64,000 nt of DNA from Rehmannia glutinosa (GCA_016081115.2 CM071930.1:7917419-7981418), one strand, 5' to 3'; counted from the first letter of the stretch, positions 21,768 through 34,039 are shown. Program-made: numbers and translations. The notes: generated from the letters alone by a model not told the origin.

Positions 21768-23487
21768 CCTTCATAAAAGCTTGTATGTATGTATTTCCAG
21801 GTCCAATTTCCAGTTTCCAGTATTGGAAAATGAATTTTCAAATTTTACTGGCTTTCATGTGAGAATTGAGAATATATTTGGTTTGTTATCCAAATTTTAT
21901 GTTTGGAAATGAGAAAATATATTCTCAATTTAAAAAAGTGAAGTCTAGGCTTATTACCATTGAGAACTTTCATAAATAACATAAAACTATTTTCATAATA
22001 GTTGAAAAGTGGAAAATGAGTTATTAAAACACATCATACTAAAACCTTTCGTTTTTCAACCTTTTTTTTTTTTTGAGAAAATTTATTTTATATCTTTGAA
22101 CGAAATCAAATAGGAAGTTTTTAATATCGAAATGGAGGAAGTATATGGTTAGACGTAACATCAAATTTATTTGGTATTTTATGAGAACATGATTAATAAT
22201 ATCGAGCATATTTATATATAGTACTTATTTAATACCATTATATATTATGCCCAGCATATTTAATGTAGCATTATTTAGGTTTGAATTTAATTATATAGTT
22301 TGGTGTAGCATTTGTTTTATTGAGCAGGTTGAATTTAAATAAAGTTTGGTATACCAAGATTGTAAATTAGTTGCTACGAGTATTTTACTAAGACCAGAAT
22401 TATTGTCAAAAACTATTATTGTTTATTTCATTATCACTGCAAACAGTTTGAGTGATAATTCTGACCAATAGACTTCTTTTATTTTTCATCAGTTTTATTT
22501 GATTATCTGATCGTTAGAGAATTACGAGTTCTACTTTATGCACCAGGTCTCTTGTGAGACAGTGTGAGACCGTGATCCTTATAGTGTAACAAGTGATACT
22601 TTGTCTAAGTATACTAATTTAAGTAGGCAAAAACTTGCGTGAGACGGTCTCACGGATTTAGATTCGTGAGACGGAGCCCTTACACAAAGTTTTAAAGGTT
22701 TTTTTTTTCAGATTTTATTTTTCTTAGGGTTTATATTTGTTTTTTTAGGGTTTATTTTGTTTCTTGGGTTTATTTTTAATTGATTTGGGTTTTTAGGATT
22801 TTTAGTTTTTCTTAGGGTTTATTTTTTATTTTTTGGGTTTATTTTTATTTTTCGGGTTTATTCTTCATGGTTCATGTTTTTAGGGTTTATTTTTGTTTCT
22901 TCATGGTTCATTATTATTTTTAAATTTATTTTCATGGTTCATGTTCTCAAGACGGAGCCCTTAGGAGGTCCGTCTCACGGATTTAGATCCGTGAGAGTCT
23001 GAGACCGTCTCACAAGAGACTTGCTCATTTAAGTATATTTTGAAAACTATTACTTTTTACACTAAAAAAATCACCGTATCACATTCTCACGACTTTCATC
23101 GTCTCACGTAAACCCGCAAATAGTGCAGATTGTTGTTCAACATTCATTAATGAAACTTCCGTTCTCACAATTTTTTTTTCTTTCTGAAATAAAGTTAGTC
23201 ATGGTCTTACTGATCATTTAATCTTGACAATTAAACATCCAACTTTTATTGACCTCTCATGTTTCTGCCTTCTTCAGGCTAATCCTATGCCCCTAGACTA
23301 TAATTCTTGATTCCATGAAAATAGATATTTTACAAACATTGTCCAGACAAGATATAACATGACCATTCAAATATTAAGATTTGTTTGGACCACTTAATGG
23401 AATAAGTTGCTTTTCTTATATGATGTGCATCAAGAACATCCGTCTTCAATGATCATGATATATCATATAAATTTGAAATTTCTTAGT
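21768..23487. other. Spacer with an inverted-repeat element around GAGACGGTCTCAC
   Basis: No coding frames. Between about 22546 and 23032 the words cttgtgagac, gagacggtctcacggattta and their complements occur several times; the outer pair ggtctcttgtgaga (22547) and tctcacaagagactt (23008) are inverted. This is a widespread type of plant non-autonomous transposon end. The interior (22695-22950) is a degenerate run of ggGTTTATTTT-like words. Elsewhere the stretch is AT-rich and unremarkable. Confidence 0.6.
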
Positions 23488-24761
23488 GATGGAGTAAAAA
23501 TCGACTTTGCATTTATTTAATTATTTAAATACCAAATTAATATTTATAGACCCGTAATATTATTTATTGGGTCCAAATATTATTAATTGATCATTGAGGC
23601 CCAAATCATTATCCTAAGCCAATGAGGCTCCAATCGCCCACAAGATCAATCTACTAATTAATTCCCACGGGCCCCATTTTCTAAGTATAAATAGCTTATC
23701 TATGTTCATTTGCAAGTACTCTCAATTAAACATTTATTACACTCTCCTTTGGATATGGGCCTTTCAAGGATAACCCCGAGACCCTTTTGACTGTCTATTT
23801 GTGTTGAAGGCATATTCCCTAGCAAAGATTTTATTACTCAAAGGATTTTCCACCTAAGACTTTACAGTAGGGATGGCCAAATGGAATCGAAACTGGGTTT
23901 TAAACCGGAATCAGAATCGTGGTCAATGGTTCCTAAATCGTAACCGTGATCAGCAGTTCCAAAATTGGAATCGGAACCGTGTAGGTCGGTTTTGGTTCCT
24001 AGGTCTCAAAAACCATGGAACCGGCGGTTTTAACTGTCAGTGGAACCATGATGGAACCATTTTTTAAGGTTAAAACCATCAATTTTGTTTTGGTAAATAC
24101 ATGTTAGAAGAAATGTTAAATGTTTATTATCATGTTTTATTTTCATAACTACATGAGACACGTTTAGACCAAATGTTATAAACAAACTACGTGAACTTTG
24201 ATTCTTCTATACTCTAATAATATATATACGTAGTTTAATATTTTTATTGATATTATGTATAAAACTTTATTGAATATTAAGTCAAAGTTTTTTTCTTTAT
24301 TTTCCTTCATTTTTTAACTGCAATTGATAAACTATTTTAAGAAATAAAAAAATTATCAAAAGATAAACAAACAGTTTCGGTTAAAACTGGAACTGGAATC
24401 GTGGAGAAACCGGGTTCCAAACCAGACCAGAACCATCGGTTCCGATTTTAGAATCGGAACCGTGAGGCAACGGTTCCGGTTCTGGTTCCGATTCTTCCAA
24501 AATGAGGAACCAGAACCATGATCACCCCTATTTTACAGGACCTTCGTGGAGTTTCCATAACTGTGGAAATATTTTAGCTATTGGAGTACCTCAATTCTTG
24601 CACCTTGACTATCGGAATTACCTCAACGATTGGATACTTAACCTGACTGAAGTGATATTTACTTTTAAGCAGTATCATATAATATTTCTTCATGTTGTTG
24701 TATTAGATTCATTTGGCCGGTCTTGTGATATCCCATATTACTTATTGAAAAAAATTACATA
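23488..24761 (+). repeat. Putative solo LTR interrupted by a hAT MITE
   Basis: The left part has promoter-like order: gggcccca near 23668, then tataaatag at 23687-23696, then ctcaattaaac and a pyrimidine-rich leader. The right part after the MITE continues as gaccttcgtggagtttcc, as an LTR R-U5 would. I cannot see a second copy or a secure target duplication, so the ends (TGATGGAG ... TACA) are guesses. Confidence 0.35.
23868..24530. mobile_element. hAT-type MITE with 8-bp target duplication
   Basis: Ends are TAGGGATGG at the left and CACCCCTA at the right (complement TAGGGGTG). Flanks are ctttacag (23860-23867) and ttttacag (24531-24538), 7 of 8 identical. Interior is rich in ggaacc/ggttcc words with a long AT core (24060-24370). 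Length 663 bp, no coding. Terminal sequence and 8-bp duplication fit the hAT superfamily. Confidence 0.85.
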
Positions 24762-24769
24762 ATTTCAAA

Positions 24770-25727
24770 AAAAAAATTACTCCCCTAATAGTTTACAAGT
24801 ATATTTATGTTAAATGATAAAGATGCAAAGTATTTGCTTGTAAAGTTTCTTTAAAGATGGCAATAGATCGGGCGCAAAAGAGCTATTGGTAAAGTTTTTT
24901 AAATCTTCATTTGTATTGATGGATTTGAAACTTGAATTTCAAATTCATAATAATAAATTCATTGAGCGTGGATGAATAAGATCATTCTATAATAAATTTT
25001 AAATCTTCAGATTCTATTTTGTTCTATTTTGGAGTCATTGTGGTGGATTTCAAATTCATACTACTTGGAGTTATTTGATATTATTGGAGTCATTTGAAAT
25101 TATTCCCCCAAAACCTCTCATCTACTCCAAATCCTCTCATTCAACTGTAACCATATAGATCGCAATACGTGGACCTGCACGTTTAGAGTAGGTTTTTATA
25201 AACGTAGCTTAGTTTAGTTTTATTTTTATTTTCAAACGCAATCCGCCATAGAACCCGTCCATTTTAAGTTTTTATTTTAATATATGTATATATATTTATG
25301 TAACACTATATTTTAGAAATATATTTAAATTTTTTAATATTTATTATTTTTAAAATATATATATGTTTTAATATTTTTATAAAACTTGTCTAACAAGTCT
25401 AGATCTGGTTCGATTACACCCTAAAAACCATTTTTTAGGTTCTCGCCATCAAACTGGTTAAATCGGACAAAAAATGATTTTTCTATAGTTATTATTTTTT
25501 TTAAAAACTCATTGAATTTTGTTATATTGATGTGATTATTTGAATCTAAAGATGTGTTAGATATCCTTTTAGTTGGTTATCTGTATATTTTCTTATTATA
25601 AAATATGTCACGTAATAAATAACATATCACATTATTATTTTATATAATACAATAAAAATATATAATTAATAGGTTGGATTGACGGTTAAATTGGTCCGGT
25701 TGAACCATGAACTAGTAGCAAGACCAA
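24770..25727. other. AT-rich spacer
   Basis: No coding or RNA signal. Around 24910-25140 it carries repeated ggatttgaaa / tttcaaattcat words of the same kind as those near 63150-63260 and 63930-63980, probably decayed copies of one repeat family. The end (25380-25727) has aaccggtt-type words of another decayed element. Confidence 0.5.
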
Positions 25728-25743
25728 TTGCTCACTCGTCCGG

Positions 25744-25921
25744 TTTTTTTTTTGACAAAAACATAGCATTTTATTGATAGCATAAATCATCCGACATAGA
25801 ATTCAAAATACAAAGAGGTGGAGAACTCAACACAAATGGACTATCAAAAGAAAGAGCTTCTTTTGCTAGTACATGAGCAACCTTATTGCCACTTCACGAA
25901 CAAAAGCCACTGAAATGGTAT
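25744..25921 (-). mobile_element. 5'-truncated LINE, last 178 bp with poly(A)
   Basis: On the minus strand the C-terminal tail of a LINE RNase H is readable (NKVAHVLAKEALSFDSP), followed by a short 3' UTR and ten A's (T run at 25744-25753 on the plus strand). Flanks ttgctcactcgtccgg (25728-25743) and ttgctcactcgtctgg (25922-25937) are a 16-bp target duplication with one mismatch. This is a classic short target-primed insertion. Confidence 0.88.
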
Positions 25922-26477
25922 TTGCTCACTCGTCTGGTTTTTAAAGTCATGAATCTCGGATTTTGACAAAGATATTTTGAACCCATGTATCTATTGCCAT
26001 CAGGGAAAATTGCAAAAAATAGCCCCATAAGTTATGATTGTTCACATTTTAGTCCCATAAATTTTGAAGTTTTCGTCTGGCTCCCATATGTTTGTGGTCT
26101 TTTCGTCTTTTGGTCCCATAAGTTTTAGTATTGTGCAGCTTTAGTCATATAAGCTCCAAGTAGTTGCAATTTTGGTCGGGCCACTTTATACTTTTATAAT
26201 GTCCAAAATGCCCTTATATACTCGTCTACATGACAATTATCATGTAACTCGAGGCAATAAAAGACTTGTTTATATCCTTTTCCTTTTTTCTATTTCATTC
26301 CCTCAAAATATCTTGTGCCGATAAAATTGATTTTGAATATTTTTTCCAAAATGATTTCTCTATTTTTAAAATCCGGGAATATCGGATTTAACATCAATCC
26401 ATACAGATTAGAGCTTGCAATTAGCCGGGTTGAGCTGGCCCGGTCCAAGCCCATCAACTTTGAGAAAATATTGGATC

Positions 26478-27999
26478 TGATGTGTGTAAAATAAACGTGC
26501 ATTTTGGGGCTTAAAATTATATATATTTGATGCATTTGCACGCATGTTTACTATGTTTTATTTGGTTTCCTTAAAAGGGCATGATACTGCGTATTCTTGC
26601 AATTCTTGTAGGAAACGGAGCTTAAAATGAAGAAATATCAGTTGGAATGTCCGGCTAAGATTGACAAATGCGAAGAGAAGATCAAAATAACGAAAAAAAT
26701 GGACAAAAACACTTTACACGGTCGGACCGTGTGGTGTCACACGGCCGTGTAAAAATGCCCGTGTGAAACCACACAACTGTGTGAAGAAGGGAAAAAACAG
26801 AGGACGGAGTCAGGCCCACACGGCCGGACCGTGTGATCTCACATGGCCGTGTGGGGAAGGGGATCGCACGCCACCACCGCCGTGTGAGCACACGGGGCGT
26901 GCGAAGATAGAAACCAACACCACATGGGCCGTGTGGGAGTCTGTTTCGTTGCGTTTTTTAGTGTTTTCTTCCCATTCCAACTCTACAAGTGATCTCTCCA
27001 AGCATCTATAAAAGAGAACCAATGCGTGCACGAAAATATACAAGTTCAAACAGAGAAAACACATCAAATAACACAGGAACAAAAAAATCGAAGAGCTTCT
27101 GAGAGCAAAAGGCTAGGTCGTGAAGAACACCACAAGGCTTTCGCATCTACGGGAGTACAAGAGCTTCGAGGGTTTAGGAGGGGAATCCATCCTGACAAGA
27201 AGGGATTTTTTTTATATGTCTAAGAACTCTTGTCTATGCTTTAACAATGTCATAATATTGATTCGAATTTGTCTATAAGTTTGTAATCAATGTTTGGCAT
27301 ATCTTTCGGATCTTAGGGGCATAATCGAAACTGTGGATTCATGTTAAATATAATTACTTATTTTCTTAATTAATTCATGCTTCTATTTTATGAATTCGAG
27401 TGCTTATTTATAATTGTCGATTATCTGATCAATAATTTGCATGTCATACTTGTTAGTCCGTAATCCGGGAGGTGAGTTCTAACGAGACGAAAATCGAATT
27501 CAGACGTAAACAAGGTAATGTATTGGGAGACTACTTCTGTTTGTGGGGAGTATTTCAATTCAAATATCTTTTGGGAGTTAATAATAGTTGTGATGGATCG
27601 GGTGACCTCAATTATTATTAATCTACTGATTATGCGCCACCCGGGAGGAGGAATAAACTATTTTAAGAGTTGAACTCATAGAATTGAATGAATTGGTTTT
27701 TAAAACTTTAATTGCATCTAATATTGAAGAAACATGTTGAGATTATGTGCCTAAGGTTGCTCCTGGAGTTGTTGAAAATACTTGTGGGGTTCGCAAATTT
27801 ATTTCTTTTGTTTTCTTTTATTTTTGATTTTTAGTTAAAATAACTTGATTTTTGGTCGCTTCAATAAAATTGGAATACAATGTTATTATTGCCTAAGTGT
27901 TTCGAATATCAGTCCTTGAGGAATGACCTTGCTTGCCACTATTCTATAAACTACACTGTACACTTGCAGTTGTATGATCCAAGATATTTTTGGCGAACA
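26478..27999 (+). repeat. Solo Athila-type LTR
   Basis: Starts TGATGTGTGTAAAAT and ends TTTTTGGCGAACA; 1522 bp. The last 100 bp (gaccttgcttgccactattc, then ctataaactacac and cttgcag) parallel the end of the Athila LTR at 16745. Flanks ggatc (26473-26477) and gggtc (28000-28004) match at 4 of 5. No internal region is attached, so it is a solo LTR left by LTR-LTR recombination. A palindrome cluster (26713-26940, acacggccgtgt type) lies just upstream of ctataaaag at about 27006. Confidence 0.85.
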
Positions 28000-28363
28000 G
28001 GGTCGGGCGATGCCACGGAAATGAATGTCTCAGCCCAACCCGAAAATTCATTTTTGTGCATGAATATTGTCGGGTCGGGCCAAAAGTCGGGTCAAGTTGT
28101 GCCCACGGGACGAACCAAATAGACAAAAAATTTTCGGCCTGGAAAATAGAAACTTAACCCGGTCAAGACCCTGGGGCGATCGAGCTGTATATTGCTTCGG
28201 TTTTAATAAATATGTTGTTGGAAATTTTGGTTTTGATAAAGTGGGTGTCGACCCAACTTTGACCAATTTTTCGGTGGCTAAATATTTAATTATGGAGGAA
28301 TTAAATTATATATTATTAATCTACGTTCCGAGTAGATGTTCGTAGTATTTTTTATTTCTCAAA

Positions 28364-28738
28364 ACTGAATTTCGGTGAGTGAGAAATTAATACACGAAGG
28401 TAGCCACATAAATGGGCATTATGTAAAGATTATTTAAAGGGAGATGAAAGGCTTATGCCTTATCCCACATGGAGTACAAATCATAGTTTATCCTAGTCTA
28501 TTTACTAGAAGGTGTTATTTGTTGTATAAACTATAACACAAGTGGATGATCACAAGTGGGCCACTGAATTTCGGTGAGTGAGAAATTAATACACGAAGGT
28601 AGCCACATAAATGGGCATTATGTAAAGATTATTTAAAGGGAGATGAAAGGCTTATGCCTTATCCCACATGGAGTGCAAATCATAGTTTATCCTAGTCTGG
28701 GCATTATGTAAAGATTATTTAAAGGGAGATGAAAGGCC
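28364..28738. repeat. Direct repeats of about 199 bp, two and a fraction copies
   Basis: actgaatttcggtgagtgag starts at 28364 and again at 28563, and about 135 bp match with one visible difference. A third partial copy (gggcattatgtaaagattat ... gaaaggc) follows at 28699-28738. The repeated block contains ttatcccacatgg, a phrase common in plant LTRs. It is noncoding. Confidence 0.85.
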
Positions 28739-29684
28739 TCGGCCTGTGCCTGGGCCTGGGCCGGGGTGGCCCGGACCTATTGGGCCCGGGTCCTGGTCCA
28801 CTAAAGTTTTGCCACTCAAAAATGGGCTTGGATTCGGATTATTGTTGGATTGTTGAAGCCCAATGAATCCGGACATTGTAGATGTCCAGATTCGTGTGAC
28901 TGATGGAGTTAGTAACTCCTACAGTAATGATCATCTGAAAAGAGCCCACTACTTGTCTGTTGTGGAGTAGTGGGGTGTAGCATCTGGGATGTTACAATTG
29001 GATTAATGCCCACTATCTTTTTATCTCCTGCAGGTGTTGGTTGTCTATAAAATCATTGTTGTGCATTGCAGATTTTACACAGAAAATTCATAGCATTTCA
29101 TACACCTCTAAAAGCTATTTTCTACATTCTGCACTAAGTCCATCAACCAGTCTTCATCACATTTCTAGTTCGAAGGTGCTTCTGTGTTAGTGGTGCTACT
29201 ACACAGAAGACGTAAGCCGTTTCATCTTTGGAAGCAATACGTCAAACCGTGAGCACTAGCCGGGACGTAAATGCTTTGCGGAAAGAGATTCGTCTCGACT
29301 AAACTTACGAAAGTTCTTTTGAAGAAGTTGTAATAGATAGTATTTTTCTTGTAATCTTTGTTTCTGTAATTTGCCATTTTGAAGGCATCCCGATTCTGTA
29401 ACATTGTAATCAACATATGTATTAAATCTAGTTGTCATTTCACATATGCCGTGTTGTACATATTTGGACTTTTAATCTAATTTGTGCAATGGGTCGAAAT
29501 TGCCACCTCCATAAAACTATAGGATTATAATTGCTTACTTCTAAAAGTTATAGGTCTAAAATGCTATTTTTCACTATAAGATTAAAATGGTCAAGGACTA
29601 AACTGCTACTTTACAAAGTTATAGGACTAAAATGCGAATGACCATAATTTATGGGACTAAATTTGCAATTTTCCCATTGTCATC

Positions 29685-30262
29685 CGTAAGATCCTTGTAC
29701 TAGAGTATGTAGTACTTATGTACTAGATATGCACACCAAATATGCCTCTGTGTACTTTGTAGTTAAAAAATGAACTTTTTAAGGCACTTAAATCTATTAA
29801 AGAATTTGCAGACAAAATCATGATTATGTAGAATTGTTTTGCTAAGGGCAAGTAACATAATTATAATTCTTTGTTTGTTTGCTGATCGTTGTAACCTATA
29901 AGATTCATATTGGTCAATAGAATAATTAATAATGTTAATTTTGTATTAATCAACATCTTAATGTCACAGTCAGTTCCTTTATTGTCTCTTCAATATTTTT
30001 TAACCTAAGCGCGATTGTAACAATTAAGTAAAATGGCATCTACGTGTCCTTTAATTATTGAATACGATTACTAGGAAAAGACTGAAGATTAATAATTGGA
30101 CTTACCCATAGTCTATTATGGTTATCAATTAACTGAAGATTAATAATATCCAGATCAATTATTAAAGGTTAAAAGTCCAAGCACTAGCTAGTGTTTTGAA
30201 TTCGTTTGTTATGATATGAACAAATTAAAGCAATGCTCTTAACGCGTAGCGTAATTTCTAGT
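29685..30262. other. AT-rich spacer
   Basis: No gene, RNA or clear repeat boundary. The right end carries the left target duplication of the SINE (30247-30262). Confidence 0.6.
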
Positions 30263-30396
30263 TTTTTTTAATATATTGGGAGTATTGGTTAGAATGAAGA
30301 AAATAAATCTCAAAGAATTGAAAGATTATGGGTTCGAACCCCGCCAATATCTTTACAAAAAGTTATAGATACCGCTTGATCTACAATCTCGTAGTG
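30263..30396 (-). mobile_element. Short tRNA-derived SINE
   Basis: On the minus strand an A-box-like gatcaagcggtat is followed by the B box gggttcgaaccc and, at the 3' end, eight A's (T run at 30262-30269 on the plus strand). The flanks are a perfect 16-bp duplication, tagcgtaatttctagt at 30247-30262 and 30397-30412. Size (134 bp), pol III boxes, A tail and duplication together fit a SINE better than a tRNA gene, since no acceptor stem can be folded around the boxes. Confidence 0.82.
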
Positions 30397-30606
30397 TAGC
30401 GTAATTTCTAGTAATTATATTACTTGTTAAATATTAAATATTTTTTTCTGATAATTCATAGGTCTGTTTCGTGTTGTTTTATTGGACCATTTACCGGAAA
30501 TAAATTTCATGATCTACTTTCTGTGTTCTACCTCCAACTTCACTACTTGGATTATGGACACATGTTTATAAGATAAACATGTAACGTTGATTTTTAGATG
30601 CATATT

Positions 30607-30770
30607 CAGGGGCGTAGCTAGCCGGTCCAATTACTCCTAGCTCAAAACCTTTTTTCCCCTATCTTAACTATTTTTTCCCTTTAAAAAATATATAATTTTT
30701 TTTATATTTTTATCCCCATAGAAAAACGGGAAAAAAATTGGGGTGTTTCCCACCCCTGGATCCGCCACTG
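30607..30770. mobile_element. Small hAT-type MITE, 164 bp
   Basis: Left end CAGGGGCGTAGCTAGCC, right end complement CAGTGGCGGATCCAGGG. Flanks tgcatatt (30599-30606) and tgcatata (30771-30778) agree at 7 of 8. AT-rich inside, no coding. Confidence 0.85.
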
Positions 30771-31099
30771 TGCATATACAAATGTCCACCATCCAAATAG
30801 CGGAATAGAAAGTAGAATGGGAAATCTTATTCCACATCCCTTTACCTTATCTCGCAATGAAAAACATGTCTGGCAATAATATTTTGAGAAAGCACATATT
30901 TCTTTCTTGTGTTAAAATACTTATCAGTTATTATTTTAATTAAATAATTATATATCCTACTATAATTTCACTTACTAAACTAAAATATTATTGGCAAGAG
31001 ATCTACACTCAAATTTCACTATAAAAATATTTCAGTTTACCGACAAAATATACCGAAAGTAAATGATTTTGTCACTAAATTTTATAGTTACCTACAGAA

Positions 31100-32351
31100 T
31101 GTTAGATAAATGTTTTTATCATGATTTTGATGATTTTATTAAAATGAGTTTTTATACCAAAACAATGTCTCTAAATGTTGTCCCAATACCTCCGATCGAT
31201 CTAAAATGTTTTTACTATTTTTGGAGTATTTCTTGGGGTTTATTTTCGATTTAAAATTGGACAACACTTTTGTTTCAGAGCTCGACCGGTCGCCCTATAG
31301 GGCAACCCGCACTGAGTTGAGTTTTGAAACAGAAAATGGGGACGTAAGAAAAGCGGGCGGCCGGTCGACCAGGTGGGCGGCGGTGTGGTCGGACCGTCCG
31401 ACCGGAGGGCGACTTGCACTGCAAGTTGGATTTTTGTTCCGACTTCTCTGTTTCAAAACGCGTCGGCAACCGGCACAGTCCGGTGAGGCGACCGGTCGCA
31501 CCCCCTTCGACCGGTCCCCTGTGTAAAAATTCGCGAGAATTCAATTTCAATCTTATCTCTGCATGACCGGTCGAACCCCATTTGACAAAGAAACTATCCA
31601 TTGCGTTTTGACAGTTTTTCCCTATTTTGTGGGATTGATTTCTAACAAACTATATTGATGATTTTAAATGGTTTCTTTTTGCAAAGCAAATCACTCCCCA
31701 AGGATGAGCCAATGTCCTGGAAATCAAAGCCAAGACCTCCTATAAATAGAGGCTTCATTCAAGCAACAAGATACAACACTCTACACAAGCAAAGAGCAAA
31801 CAAAGCAAACACTTTCATATATCTTGTTGTATTAGCCTTAGCACTTTTCACTTGCACATATTTGAGGTCTAGGCTTTCAATTCTTGATTACACTTGTACT
31901 CATATTGTATCAATCATTATTGAGTTGTAATCTTGATTTTGGTCATCATTCAACACAAGACATCCTTGTGAGTATTCTTGTGGTAAGAATACACTTGGGT
32001 GATCTAGGTGATAGGTGTTTGAAGGTTGTGGTAATCTTCAAAGGTGTTGTAAAAGGATTGTGGTAATCCTCAAGGTGGTGTAAGAGGGTTGTGGTAATCC
32101 TCAAGGTGTTGTATTAATTTTTGGTAAATTAATAAAATCTTTTTTTCTTTTGAAATCCATCCGGATATCATTGGGGTGGTAGAGGATTAGGCCCTAGGTG
32201 GGTTGAACCTCTTTAAATCGACGAGTGTTGTTTTATTTCCGCATTTACATTCTCGTCTTTGGTTGATTATTCGAAAAAGAGAGCAAAATCTGAAAAACCG
32301 AGATAATCTATTCACCCCCCCTCTAGATTATCGTAGCCACTTGGACTAACA
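31100..32351 (+). repeat. 5' LTR of the copia element
   Basis: TGTTAGATAAATG to GGACTAACA, 1252 bp. A TATA box (ctataaata) is at about 31740. A GC-rich block with several gaccggtc palindromes lies at 31283-31575, upstream of it. Further down, gttgtggtaatcctcaaggt recurs three times at 32025-32110. Confidence 0.95.
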
Positions 32352-32353
32352 AG

Positions 32354-32365
32354 TGGTATCAGAGC
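32354..32365 (+). other. Copia primer-binding site
   Basis: TGGTATCAGAGC, two bases after the LTR. It complements the 3' end of initiator tRNA-Met, the standard copia primer. Confidence 0.95.
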
Positions 32366-32408
32366 CAAACTCTTTGGCTAGCTCGTTCCGAGTAAAGAGG
32401 AAAGATCC

Positions 32409-34018
32409 ATGGCTACGAATGACGCTTATCTCACCACCGGCGCCTCCACCAACAAGCCACCATTGTTCGACGCCAACAACTACGCATTTTGGAAAGACCG
32501 TATGGAGTGCTTTCTACAAGGGTGCGGATTTGACATATGGAATGTGGTTATTGAAGGAGTTGATCAACCAACGAAAAAATTGGAGGATGGCACCTCGACT
32601 CCTAAACCTTTCAAGGAGTTCGATGAAAATGATAAGAAGGCTTTCTCTCTAAACGGTAAGGCCTTAAATATTTTGCATTGCTCACTTACCGCCACCGAGT
32701 ACAATCGCATACGAGGCATAAGGTCGGCACATGAGGTTTGGGAAAAATTGGAGACTATATATGAAGGGACAAAGAAGGTCAAGCAAGCTAGAAAGACCAT
32801 GCTTGTTAAAGACTTTGAAAACTTTAACATGTATGATGGTGAAAGCATCTCCAAGATGGTGGAAAGGCTTGACAACATTGTCAATCCTCTTGTGGCCCTC
32901 GGTAAAGTCATCTCAGAAGAAGACAAAGTGACTAAGGTATTGAATGCTCTTCCGGCTCATGGTCCGAAAAAGGTGACGGCAATCACGGAAGCACAAAATC
33001 TTGAGACACTCAAGTTTGACGAGCTCATCGGGAACCTCCTCATCTATGAAGTTTATCTCAAGGAGAGGAAAAATACCAAACCAACCATCAATCAATCGGG
33101 TATGCAAAATATTCCTAAAGGTCTTGCTTCCTCTTCTAATAATGCATACTATGATAATGATGATGATGATGAGGAGACGGCCGCACTTGTTCGAAAATTT
33201 GCAAAATTTGTGAATAAAAATAAAGCAAGAAAACCAAGAGATAATGCTTGCTTTAAGTGCGGAAAGCCGGGCACTTCATAGCCGATTGCCCAAAACTCAA
33301 TGAGGAGGAACAAAAGAAAAAGAAGCTTTTTCCGAAAAAGAAGGCTCTAAATGCGGATGTCAAAACTTGGGATGAGCTACTCGAGACATCCGACGAGGAA
33401 GGTGAAACCGAACATGGTCTTATGGCTATGGACGATGAAAATAATGAGGTACGCTCTAACTCCTCTACCTCCTCCTTAGTTGATGAATTGCAATGTGATT
33501 TTGATGAGTTGCAAAATGAATTTCAAAAATTAATTGTTAAATACAAGAGTTTAAAGAAGGAGCATAAAGAGCTTAAAATAGAAAAGGATAAATTATTTAC
33601 ATCTTATGAGACTCTTGATCATGTTCATGCTATTACCCTTACTCAAATTCAAACTCTTGAAACCGAGAAACAAATGCTCACTAATGATATTGATAATTTG
33701 AAAAAGGATGTGCATCGTTTTAATTTAAGCACGGATAAGGTTACTAAAATTTTAGATGCACAAAGAGGTGAGCATTCAAAACAAGGACTTGGTTACAAAC
33801 CATTTCAAAAAGTCTTTAAGAAAAATAACCAATGTCCGACTTTCATACGTGCTAGTAGCTCTCATACTCCTACTTGTTTTTATTGTGGCAAAATTGGACA
33901 TTATGCTAATAATTGCAAATTGAGAAATAGCTCTAGTTATATTTGGAGACCCAAAGGTCTCAAAACTAACCCCATGGACCCCAAAATTATAGGGTACCTA
34001 AAAGAAATGATTTTGTAG
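32409..34018 (+). pseudogene. Copia gag with one frameshift in the zinc knuckle
   Basis: The frame opens at 32409 (MATNDAYLTTG) and runs 290 codons with LFDANNYAFWKDRMECFL and the UBN2-type gag core (LNILHCSLTATEYNRI, KARKTMLVKDFENFNM). It ends inside CFKCGKPG at about 33270, and the plus-one frame (33257-34018) continues with HFIADCPK, completing a CX2CX4HX4C knuckle across the break. A coiled-coil-rich tail and a second knuckle, CFYCGKIGHYANNC (about 33870-33915), follow. Two knuckles and a coiled tail are usual for Sireviruses. Gag packages the RNA; one base loss stops it here. Confidence 0.9.
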
Positions 34019-34039
34019 GTAATAGGGGCTATAACAACC

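Larger units (their letters stand above)
26002..29675. mobile_element. Mutator-like non-autonomous element with long inverted ends, carrying nested insertions
   Basis: Left end aGGGAAAATTGCAAA with repeated agtcccataa words; right end complement GGGAAAATTGCAAATTTAGT with the same words, inverted over about 200 bp. Flanks are attgccatc (25993-26001) and attgtcatc (29676-29684), a 9-bp duplication with one mismatch, the size used by Mutator-like elements. The inside includes a solo LTR (26478-27999), direct repeats (28364-28738) and an LTR-like block (about 28840-29450) with tataaaat at 29046. No transposase. Confidence 0.75.

Noticed and set aside
22695..22950. Interstitial telomere repeat
   Set aside because: Words like tttagggttta occur but are irregular and T-rich; no run of the exact TTTAGGG unit.
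30300..30390. tRNA gene at gggttcgaacccc
   Set aside because: B box only in a 134-bp unit with A tail and 16-bp duplication; a SINE explains it.
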